In this document: piece by piece, positions 1 to 6,345 of the stretch
Layout: each line of letters begins with the position of its first letter
Numbering within the stretch: position 1 is the first letter of the stretch
Notes under the pieces: generated by a model
Database searches by the model: none
The model's input: only the letters and a program-made list of their open reading frames with translations
What the model was told of the DNA's origin: nothing
Translations under genes and position numbers: made by a program
Source: Rhodobiaceae bacterium
GTDB lineage: Bacteria > Pseudomonadota > Alphaproteobacteria > Rhizobiales > TMED25
Direction: 5' to 3'
Assembly (NCBI GenBank): GCA_002704755.1
Contig: PAHC01000014.1
Location: forward strand, 19,552 to 26,888
DNA: 7,337 nucleotides

Positions 1-16
1 TGAGTTCAGTTTTTTT

Positions 17-1225
17 TTACGATAAACCTGCGCAAAACCGAATAATCCTTGTACAAGCTTCCTCTAAAAGATCTATGGATGTCGCATACGAAATCCTAAA
101 GCAAGGACTGGTTCCAAATGCAGCACCATGGACAACAGCTACTCCCTGCTCCTCTAGAAGATGAGTGACAAAATCTTCATCATTCTCGATTAAATTTCCA
201 TTTGATGTTTGCTTTCCAATACATCCAGAACAATTTGGGTAAACATAAAATGCGCCCTCAGGAAGACCACATTCTATACCATTTGCTTTATTGAGCATTT
301 CAACAACTAAGTTTCTTCTCTCTCTAAACTCTTTTATCCAACCTTTCATGAATGACTGATCTCCCTCAAGAGCTTCAACTGATGCCCATTGACTTATTGA
401 AGTAGGGTTAGTTGTTGATTGTGACTGTATTGTACGCATTGGCTTTATTAGTTGTATTGGCGCACCACAATATCCTATACGCCACCCTGTCATTGAATAG
501 GCTTTTGAGACCCCATTCAAAGTCAGGGTTCTATTAAATAGCTTTGGTTCAACTTGCAGAGGCGTAAAGAATTTAAAATTGTCGTACACCATATGCTCAT
601 AAATATCATCTGTTAGTAGCCAAACATGTTCATACTTCAGCAATACATCTGTTATTTCTTTAATTTCAGCCTTTGTGTATGCGCTGCCACTCGGATTAGA
701 TGGAGAGTTGAAAATAACCCATTTAGTTTTTTCAGTGATTACTGACTCAAGCTGATCAGCTTTGATTTTGTAATTGATTTTTGGATTACCTTGGATGACC
801 ACAGGAACACCACCTGCCATTTGAGTTATATCGGGATAGGATACCCAGTAGGGAGCTGGAATTATGACTTCATCACCATCGTTCAATGTTGCCATCATTG
901 CGTTATAGATAATTGCTTTACCGCCAGGCGCAACAAATACCTGATCGGTTGTATAATTTAATTTATTTTCTCTCTTAAACTTATTAACAATTGCTTGCTT
1001 TAATTCTGAAATGCCATCTACAGCAGTATATTTTGTCTCTCCACGATTAATTGCATCTATGGCAGCTTCTTTAATGTTATCAGGTGTATCAAAGTCTGGT
1101 TCACCTGCACCCAAACCAATTACATCTCTCCCTTGTGCCTTCAACTCACGCGCTTTTTGTGTAACAGCAATTGTAGGTGATGGCTTAATAGCAAGCACTT
1201 GCTTTGATAAAAAATTCTTTGTCAT
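17..1225 (-). CDS. aspC: Aspartate aminotransferase (class I/II, PLP-dependent)
   Basis: This 402-residue protein should move the amino group between aspartate and 2-oxoglutarate in the cytoplasm, giving oxaloacetate and glutamate. The fold-type I aminotransferase motifs are all visible. They are the N-terminal substrate loop with GLGAGEPDFDTP (37-48), an aromatic active-site segment PAPYWVSYP (123-131), NSPSNPSG (173-180) with the PLP-contacting Asn, TDDIYE (205-210) with Asp206 for the pyridine nitrogen and Tyr209, the Schiff-base Lys241 in GVSKAYSMTGWRIGY, and Arg377 in FRISYA for the substrate carboxylate. Length is normal for the Ib subgroup common in Alphaproteobacteria, whose members may also accept prephenate or other amino acids, so exact specificity is inferred. 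The start is the ATG directly after the stop of the upstream ABM gene. An AAAAGGA Shine-Dalgarno lies 10 bases before it, inside that gene. By hand sampling of lines, G+C is near 40%, above the rightward genes. Confidence 0.93.
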   Translation of the reverse strand: MTKNFLSKQVLAIKPSPTIAVTQKARELKAQGRDVIGLGAGEPDFDTPDNIKEAAIDAINRGETKYTAVDGISELKQAIVNKFKRENKLNYTTDQVFVAPGGKAIIYNAMMATLNDGDEVIIPAPYWVSYPDITQMAGGVPVVIQGNPKINYKIKADQLESVITEKTKWVIFNSPSNPSGSAYTKAEIKEITDVLLKYEHVWLLTDDIYEHMVYDNFKFFTPLQVEPKLFNRTLTLNGVSKAYSMTGWRIGYCGAPIQLIKPMRTIQSQSTTNPTSISQWASVEALEGDQSFMKGWIKEFRERRNLVVEMLNKANGIECGLPEGAFYVYPNCSGCIGKQTSNGNLIENDEDFVTHLLEEQGVAVVHGAAFGTSPCFRISYATSIDLLEEACTRIIRFCAGLS

Positions 1226-1531
1226 TTATGATAAATCCTTTTCTAAAATTACCTCATATGCAGCAACATCTCTATCAGTTGCTCCACCATTTTTACTGAT
1301 AGCTTCTCTCCATCTCTTGAAGTGAGTCGACTGAAAATGAATTTCGAGATCTTCCATTGACTTCCATTTTTCAGAAAGACGCATCAATCCAGGATCATCA
1401 TGAGCTTCAGAGAACTGAAAGTAAATACAACCACTCTCAGAGTTACTCATTTTCACCATGTGTTCTATTTCTGGGCGGAGGTCATTAAGGTATTCCGGTT
1501 TAAGACGAAATTCTCCCATTACAATAATCAT
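1226..1531 (-). CDS. ABM-domain protein, YgiN-like putative quinol monooxygenase
   Basis: This 101-residue single-domain protein belongs to the antibiotic biosynthesis monooxygenase (ABM, dimeric ferredoxin-like) superfamily. Family features seen are the initial beta strand IIVMGEFRL, a helix about residues 13-28, ESGCIYFQF (32-40), LSEKW (52-56), and HFQSTHFKRW (65-74), followed by a C-terminal strand AYEVILEK. Relatives include E. coli YgiN, a quinol monooxygenase, but many members have other or unknown substrates. No substrate can be assigned here. The start at MIIVM is supported by GGGAGA nine bases upstream; the in-frame ATG four codons later is less well placed. Its TAA abuts the ATG of the aminotransferase and it carries that gene's ribosome-binding site, so the two are probably co-transcribed and translationally coupled. 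It is the first gene of the leftward unit. Confidence 0.82.
   Translation of the reverse strand: MIIVMGEFRLKPEYLNDLRPEIEHMVKMSNSESGCIYFQFSEAHDDPGLMRLSEKWKSMEDLEIHFQSTHFKRWREAISKNGGATDRDVAAYEVILEKDLS
1236..1242 (-). promoter_or_regulatory. Ribosome-binding site of aspC inside the ABM gene
   Basis: The minus strand reads AAAAGGA, ten bases before the ATG at 1225, within the last codons of the ABM gene. It supports the chosen aminotransferase start and implies coupled translation of the pair. Confidence 0.65.
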
Positions 1532-1540
1532 TTTCGTGAT

Positions 1541-1546
1541 TCTCCC
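1541..1546 (-). promoter_or_regulatory. Ribosome-binding site of the ABM gene
   Basis: The minus strand reads GGGAGA with a nine-base spacer to the ATG at 1531. This favours that ATG over the second in-frame ATG at 1519, which would put the site 21 bases away. Confidence 0.6.
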
Positions 1547-1571
1547 GTTTGAAGTACCGACAATTCATTCA

Positions 1572-1599
1572 ATTATCATAAATATTCATTATTTGTAAG
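1572..1599 (-). promoter_or_regulatory. Candidate sigma-70 promoter for the ABM-aspC unit
   Basis: On the minus strand CTTACA (1599-1594; four of six matches to TTGACA) is followed after 16 bases by GATAAT (1577-1572; five of six to TATAAT). It would start transcription near 1565, giving a leader of about 35 bases that includes the GGGAGA site. The region is very AT-rich, so chance matches are likely; this is the best-spaced pair I found. Confidence 0.4.
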
Positions 1600-1619
1600 A
1601 AAAAAATATAGTTTATAAT
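1592..1619 (+). promoter_or_regulatory. Candidate sigma-70 promoter for the uvrB-moaE operon
   Basis: A perfect TATAAT lies at 1614-1619. The upstream -35 match is weak: TTTGTA at 1592-1597 with a 16-base spacer, or TTGTAA at 1593-1598 with 15. Transcription would start near 1626, leaving a leader of about 58 bases before the uvrB ATG. No alphaproteobacterial LexA-type box (GTTC-N7-GTTC) is visible nearby, so SOS control of uvrB is not supported by the sequence. Confidence 0.45.
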
Positions 1620-1631
1620 TCATCAATACTA

Positions 1632-1657
1632 CTTATATTAGATATAGTTGATATAAG
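1632..1657. repeat. AT-rich inverted repeat upstream of uvrB
   Basis: CTTATAT (1632-1638) and ATATAAG (1651-1657) are perfect 7-base inverted arms around a 12-base centre. The pairing can extend inward by three more pairs, two of them G-U in RNA. It sits between the candidate TATAAT and the uvrB start, so it would be a weak leader hairpin or an operator for a dimeric regulator. With this base composition it may also be chance. Confidence 0.35.
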
Positions 1658-1683
1658 AAAATTAAATTCATGAGTTTTAATTG

Positions 1684-3699
1684 ATGTCTATTAGTCCAAT
1701 AAAAAATAAATTTCAGATTCATTCAAATTTTCAACCATCAGGTGATCAGCCTCACGCAATAAATTCACTAGTGGATGGCTTGAATGAAGGTAAACGAGAT
1801 CAGGTTTTATTGGGTGTTACTGGATCTGGAAAGACATATACGATGGCTAAAATCATAGAAAACTCTCAACGACCAGCAATAATACTAGCACCTAATAAGA
1901 CTCTTGCAGCTCAGTTATATGGTGAATTTAAATCATTCTTCCCTGAAAATTCAGTTGAATATTTTGTCTCATATTATGACTATTATCAACCAGAAGCTTA
2001 TGTAGCTAGAACAGACACATATATAGAAAAAGATGCCTCCATCAATGAACAAATTGACAAAATGAGACATTCTGCAACAAGGTCGCTCATCGAAAAAGAT
2101 GATATTATAATTGTTGCATCTGTATCTTGTATATATGGTATTGGTCCTCTTGATGTTTATGCTGAAATGATAGAAAAAATACAAGTAAATAGAAATATTG
2201 ATCTGAGAGGATTGATTAGTAGGCTCGTTGAACTCCAATATAAAAGAAATGATTTAAATTTTTTTAGAGGAACATTTAGAGTTAAAGGAGATATTCTTGA
2301 AATATTTCCTGCCCATTTTGATGACCGAGCATGGAGGATTTCATTCTTTGGGAATGAAATTGAATCAATTAGTGAATTTGACCCATTAACCGGTGAAGTA
2401 TTTCAGGATATTGAAGAAATAACTATCTTTGCAAATTCACACTACATAACACCAAAACCAACTCTAGATACAGCTATAAAACAAATTAAAGTTGACCTAA
2501 AAAATCGACTTGAGTTTTTCAATAAAGAAAATAAGTTACTCGAAGCTCAACGACTAGAGCAAAGAACTATTTTTGATCTTGAGATGATAAATACAACAGG
2601 TACATGTGCCGGTATTGAAAATTACTCTAGATACCTATCGGGAAGACAAGAGGGTCAACCACCGCCAACTTTATTTGAATACATGCCTGAAAATGCCATC
2701 GTATTTATTGATGAAAGCCATGTAACAATTCCGCAATTAGGTGCAATGTACAAAGGTGATTTGAGCAGAAAAGAAAATCTATCTGAATATGGTTTCAGGC
2801 TACCCTCTTGTAAAGATAATAGACCATTAAATTTTAATGAGTGGAATTTTATGCGCTCGCAAACAATTTATGTTTCTGCTACTCCAGGGAAATGGGAGCT
2901 TAGTCAAACAGATGGAAAGTTTATTGAACAAATAATCCGTCCAACAGGTTTGATCGATCCAATTACAGAAATTAGGCCAGTTAAAAATCAAGTTGAAGAT
3001 ATAATTGATGAAATTGAGTTAGTTAGCAGAAATAATCAGAGAGTGTTAATAACAGTTTTAACAAAAAAAATGGCTGAAGATCTTACTGAATATATTCATG
3101 AAAAAGGTATAAAGGTTAGATATCTTCACTCAGATATTGATACAATTGAAAGAATTGAGATAATACATGATTTGAGAAAAGGTGTATTTGATGTTCTAAT
3201 TGGAATAAATCTATTGCGAGAGGGATTAGATATACCTGAATGCTCATTAGTTGCAATACTCGATGCAGATAAAGAGGGTTTTTTGAGATCTGAGACATCC
3301 CTTACACAAACAATTGGTCGTGCCGCTAGAAATGTTAATGGCAGAGTTATACTATACGCAGATAAAATTACGAATTCTATTTCGCGAGCATTATATGAAA
3401 CAGAAAGAAGAAGAGAAAAACAAAAAATATACAATCACGATAACAACATCACACCCGAAACCATAAAAAGTAATATTAATGATCTTGATTACTCCATCTA
3501 TGAGAAAGATTACTATGATATTTCAATAGATTCTGAGATTGTTAATGATAGTGAAAGTTTAGAGAAGAAACTAGATAGATTAAGAAAAGAAATGGTAGAG
3601 GCTGCGTCTGATTTAGAATTTGAAAAGGCAGCAAAAATTAGAGATGAAATTAAAAAAATCAGTAATAGTAACCTACTAATTGATGAATTAGTTAAATAG
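1684..3699 (+). CDS. uvrB: UvrABC excinuclease subunit B
   Basis: UvrB is the damage-verifying ATPase of nucleotide excision repair: it is loaded by UvrA, clamps the lesion strand and recruits UvrC. In the 671-residue protein starting at ATG 1684 I see the Walker A GVTGSGKT (about 44-51), the damage-clamping beta-hairpin region rich in Tyr (YYDYYQPEAY, about 97-106), the Walker B-type IDESH (342-346), helicase motif V around LLREGLDIPE (510-519), motif VI QTIGRAARN (542-550) and a C-terminal UVR motif (about 630-660, EFEKAAKIRDEI) that pairs with UvrC. Length matches the family (E. coli 673). A TTG codon lies in frame just before the ATG; the ATG is preferred. No strong Shine-Dalgarno precedes it. 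It is the first gene of the rightward operon, 15 bases ahead of the SDR gene. No residue is obviously missing. Confidence 0.97.
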   Translation: MSISPIKNKFQIHSNFQPSGDQPHAINSLVDGLNEGKRDQVLLGVTGSGKTYTMAKIIENSQRPAIILAPNKTLAAQLYGEFKSFFPENSVEYFVSYYDYYQPEAYVARTDTYIEKDASINEQIDKMRHSATRSLIEKDDIIIVASVSCIYGIGPLDVYAEMIEKIQVNRNIDLRGLISRLVELQYKRNDLNFFRGTFRVKGDILEIFPAHFDDRAWRISFFGNEIESISEFDPLTGEVFQDIEEITIFANSHYITPKPTLDTAIKQIKVDLKNRLEFFNKENKLLEAQRLEQRTIFDLEMINTTGTCAGIENYSRYLSGRQEGQPPPTLFEYMPENAIVFIDESHVTIPQLGAMYKGDLSRKENLSEYGFRLPSCKDNRPLNFNEWNFMRSQTIYVSATPGKWELSQTDGKFIEQIIRPTGLIDPITEIRPVKNQVEDIIDEIELVSRNNQRVLITVLTKKMAEDLTEYIHEKGIKVRYLHSDIDTIERIEIIHDLRKGVFDVLIGINLLREGLDIPECSLVAILDADKEGFLRSETSLTQTIGRAARNVNGRVILYADKITNSISRALYETERRREKQKIYNHDNNITPETIKSNINDLDYSIYEKDYYDISIDSEIVNDSESLEKKLDRLRKEMVEAASDLEFEKAAKIRDEIKKISNSNLLIDELVK

Positions 3700-3703
3700 A
3701 ATT

Positions 3704-3709
3704 AAAGGA
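3704..3709 (+). promoter_or_regulatory. Ribosome-binding site of the SDR gene
   Basis: AAAGGA stands five bases before ATG 3715 in the 15-base gap after uvrB and fixes the SDR start. Confidence 0.6.
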
Positions 3710-3714
3710 TAAAA

Positions 3715-4479
3715 ATGAGAACTATTTTAGTGACTGGTGGTGCAAAAAGAATCGGCAAATCAATAGTCAATACTTTAGCAGAAGATAATAATAGAATACT
3801 AATCCACTATAACAATTCAATTGAAGAAGCTCAAAAACTTAGAGACTCTCTAATTAAAAAGAAAGTTAATGCGCAAATATATAAAGCAGATCTCTCTAAT
3901 TCAAATCAAATCATGAAAATGATTGATGAGATTGATAAAGATTGCAATGGAGAACTTGATACATTAATAAATTGTGCGTCTATTTTTGAATTTGATAGTG
4001 CAAGAGATTTTTCTAATGATAGGTTTAATGATCATATCAATATTAATCTTTTAGCTCCCTTGTTGATCTCCAAACATATTGCCCAAACAAATGAAAGCAA
4101 TAATGAAATAGACAAAAATATCATAAATATAATTGATCAAAGAGTTCTGAGAATGAACCCATCTTATTTCAGTTATTCTATCAGTAAGTTTGCGTTATGG
4201 GGTGCAACTCAAATGATGGCTCAAGAATATAGTCCTCTTATTAGGGTGAATGCAGTAGCACCAGGACCTATATTAGCAAACAACGACCAATCAGATGATG
4301 ACTTTGCAGAAGAAGCTAATAACACCCCCCTACAAAAAAAACCTGATATAAAAGATATCTCCAACGCTATCAAATTTATACTTTCAACAAGATCAGTTAC
4401 AGGACAAATAATTGCAATAGACTCGGGCCAACATTTATCATGGAAAACACCAGATTATATCGAAGTGAAAGTTGATTAG
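3715..4479 (+). CDS. SDR oxidoreductase, pteridine/dihydromonapterin reductase-like
   Basis: This is a 254-residue classical short-chain dehydrogenase/reductase, cytoplasmic and NADPH-dependent by signature. The cofactor site has TGGAKRIG (7-14), the TGxxxRxG variant of PTR1/FolM enzymes with Arg12, and HYNNS (31-35), comparable to the HYxxS segment of PTR1 that contacts the NADPH phosphate. The usual NNAG is NCAS (86-89). The catalytic Ser is replaced by Asp141 (IIDQR), with Tyr154 and Lys158 in YSISK. The 13-residue Asp-Tyr spacing and this D-Y-K set match pteridine reductase PTR1, and FolM also has Asp there. APGPIL (182-187) and the C-terminal TGQIIAIDSGQHLSW follow. A pterin reductase role is thus plausible, but the alphaproteobacterial SDR usually found beside uvrC has, to my knowledge, no assayed substrate. 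Its G+C is the lowest in the window, roughly mid to high 20s percent in sampled lines. The uvrC start follows five bases after its stop. Confidence 0.85.
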   Translation: MRTILVTGGAKRIGKSIVNTLAEDNNRILIHYNNSIEEAQKLRDSLIKKKVNAQIYKADLSNSNQIMKMIDEIDKDCNGELDTLINCASIFEFDSARDFSNDRFNDHININLLAPLLISKHIAQTNESNNEIDKNIINIIDQRVLRMNPSYFSYSISKFALWGATQMMAQEYSPLIRVNAVAPGPILANNDQSDDDFAEEANNTPLQKKPDIKDISNAIKFILSTRSVTGQIIAIDSGQHLSWKTPDYIEVKVD

Positions 4480-4484
4480 TTTCT

Positions 4485-6338
4485 ATGGTTTCACAGTTAA
4501 CAAATCTCCAAGCTGGAGCAAAAATTATAAAAAAATACACAGAGACTCTCTCTAGAAAACCTGGTGTGTATAGAATGTTAGATGCAAATCAAAAGATTCT
4601 TTACATCGGAAAAGCAAAAAACTTATCAAATAGAGTCAAAAGCTACACAAACCCCAATAATCACTCAAATAGAATAAAAAAAATGATCTCAGAAACGAAA
4701 AGCATGGAATTTATAATAACTGTTTCTGAAGCTGAGGCTCTACTTTTAGAAGCAAATCTTATAAAAAAAAATAAACCTAAATATAATATCGCAATGCGAG
4801 ATGATAAATCTTTCGCTCATATCCTAATTAACAATCAACATTCCTATCCGAGATTAATGAAATATAGAGGAGAAAAAAAAATTAATGGGCAATATTATGG
4901 TCCCTTTGCGTCTGCGGGCGCAGTGAATAGGACAATTGATATTATACAAAAAGCTTTCTTGCTAAGAACATGTTCCGATAGTGTTTTTGAAAATAGATCA
5001 CGCCCTTGTCTTTTATATCAAATTAATAAATGTTCTGCGCCCTGTACAGGTGAAATTTCAAAAAAAAATTACAACTCTCTTCTTGATGACTTAGATCTGT
5101 TTATGAAAGGGAAAGCAAGCACGATAAAAGACAAAATATATTCTGCAATGCAGCAAGAGTCCTCAAAATTAAATTATGAAAATGCAGCAAGGTTAAGAGA
5201 CCGTCTTGAAACAATTAATAAAATCCAATCACAACAAACTATAAACAACACAAGCGTTAATGATGCAGATATTTTTGCTATAATGAAGTTAGATAATTTA
5301 GTATGTGTGCAAGTATTTTTTATTAGAGCAGGACAAAATTGGGGTAATAGAGAATATTTCCCTATCAGTAATAAACTAGATACTAATGAAGAGATTTTGG
5401 ATTCATTTCTAGCTCAATTTTACACAACACATCCTTGTCCCAAAGATATTATTATTTCCCATGAAATTCCAAGTAAAAAGTTACTAGAATGGGCTTTATG
5501 TGAAAAGAATAAGAAAAAAGTTTATATACAAATTCCAAAAATAGGAGAAAAACACAAACTTATTCAAAAAGCTCTCATGAATTGTGAACAAGCACTCAAT
5601 AGAAAAATAAATCAAATAGATAACCACAAAGAGCTTATGGATGGTCTAGCAAACAAAATTTTATTGAATAAAACTCCAAAGAGGATTGAAATATACGACA
5701 ACAGCCATATTCAAGGCAGCCACCCTGTTGGGGCCATGGTGGTAGTTGGTGAAGATGGCCTCGAGAATAAAAGCTATAGAAAATTTAATATTAGATCAGA
5801 AGAAATTTCACCTGGTGATGATTATGGTATGATGAAAGAGGTTCTTACCAGAAGATTTTCTAAAACAGAAAATAAGGTTGCGTATGAAAATTCTCCAGAC
5901 TTAATAATTATTGATGGTGGTTTAGGTCAATTAAATATAGTAAGAGATATACTAAATGAATTTAACCTTAACCAGATTCAATTGATAAGTATCTCAAAAG
6001 ATAAAAAAAGAAAGCATGGAATGGAAAAAATACATACTCCAAAAAATGGAATAATAATTCTAGATACAAACGACCCTATCTTCTACTTCTTGCAAAGAAT
6101 GCGAGATGAAGCACACAGGTTTGCAATAGGCAGTCATAGAATTCGTAGAAATAAAGCACTTAAATACTCAAAACTTGATGATCTTGAAGGTATTGGTGTT
6201 AAAAGAAAAAATCAATTAATGAAATATTTTGGAAGTATGAAGTCTATACAGGACGCAAATGTAGATGATATAATGAGAGTACCTGGCATTAGTGAAAAAT
6301 TGGCAATGGATATATACCAATCATTTCATGAAAGTTGA
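4485..6338 (+). CDS. uvrC: UvrABC excinuclease subunit C
   Basis: UvrC makes both incisions flanking a UvrB-bound lesion. The 617-residue protein shows the full layout. The N-terminal GIY-YIG nuclease (3' cut) has GVY with Tyr29, YIG 40-42, Arg50 and Glu89. A four-Cys cluster follows at 163, 175, 183 and 187. Next come the UVR motif for UvrB contact (about 215-250, NYENAARLRDRL) and the RNase H-like nuclease (5' cut) with IYDNSH (Asp405), IIIDGGLGQ (Asp477) and DEAHRF (His544). Tandem helix-hairpin-helix elements close the protein (about 563-615, LEGIGVKRK and VPGISEKLA). The Cys spacing of 12-8-4 equals that of E. coli UvrC, which is reported to bind a [4Fe-4S] cluster. The start has no good Shine-Dalgarno and is close behind the SDR stop, suggesting coupling. 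Three runs of nine A and one of eight occur within the first 580 bases of the gene without breaking the frame. Confidence 0.97.
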   Translation: MVSQLTNLQAGAKIIKKYTETLSRKPGVYRMLDANQKILYIGKAKNLSNRVKSYTNPNNHSNRIKKMISETKSMEFIITVSEAEALLLEANLIKKNKPKYNIAMRDDKSFAHILINNQHSYPRLMKYRGEKKINGQYYGPFASAGAVNRTIDIIQKAFLLRTCSDSVFENRSRPCLLYQINKCSAPCTGEISKKNYNSLLDDLDLFMKGKASTIKDKIYSAMQQESSKLNYENAARLRDRLETINKIQSQQTINNTSVNDADIFAIMKLDNLVCVQVFFIRAGQNWGNREYFPISNKLDTNEEILDSFLAQFYTTHPCPKDIIISHEIPSKKLLEWALCEKNKKKVYIQIPKIGEKHKLIQKALMNCEQALNRKINQIDNHKELMDGLANKILLNKTPKRIEIYDNSHIQGSHPVGAMVVVGEDGLENKSYRKFNIRSEEISPGDDYGMMKEVLTRRFSKTENKVAYENSPDLIIIDGGLGQLNIVRDILNEFNLNQIQLISISKDKKRKHGMEKIHTPKNGIIILDTNDPIFYFLQRMRDEAHRFAIGSHRIRRNKALKYSKLDDLEGIGVKRKNQLMKYFGSMKSIQDANVDDIMRVPGISEKLAMDIYQSFHES

Positions 6339-6345
6339 TAATCAT

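Noticed and set aside
1..18. Run of nine T at 10-18 as a rho-independent terminator
   Set aside because: For the leftward aminotransferase this is an A run in the RNA, so it is not its terminator. It could be the tail of a terminator for a converging plus-strand gene, but any stem lies outside the window.
1011..1325. Open frame of 104 codons on the plus strand opposite the aminotransferase and ABM genes
   Set aside because: It lies antisense to two well-supported genes, has no recognisable domain and no credible ribosome-binding site; it is a shadow of their codon usage.
1681..1683. TTG one codon upstream as the uvrB start
   Set aside because: ATG follows immediately and there is no ribosome-binding site that would favour TTG.
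1532..1683. LexA/SOS box upstream of uvrB
   Set aside because: No GTTC-N7-GTTC or GAAC-type repeat is present in the intergenic region.
1969..2238. Minus-strand open frame of 89 codons inside uvrB
   Set aside because: It is fully antisense to conserved UvrB motifs and rich in Ile/Tyr/Phe, as expected from AT-rich antisense.
3116..3434. Two overlapping minus-strand open frames inside uvrB
   Set aside because: They are antisense to helicase motifs V and VI of UvrB and have no family features.
4325..4341. Run of six C followed shortly by eight A in the SDR gene as a programmed frameshift site
   Set aside because: The zero frame continues through it to a conserved C-terminus (TGQIIAIDSGQHLSW), so no shift is needed.
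6292..6345. Earlier ATGs (6292, 6328) as the pgsA start
   Set aside because: They overlap the end of uvrC, lack a ribosome-binding site, and add up to 18 residues before the family-typical IPNLIT opening.
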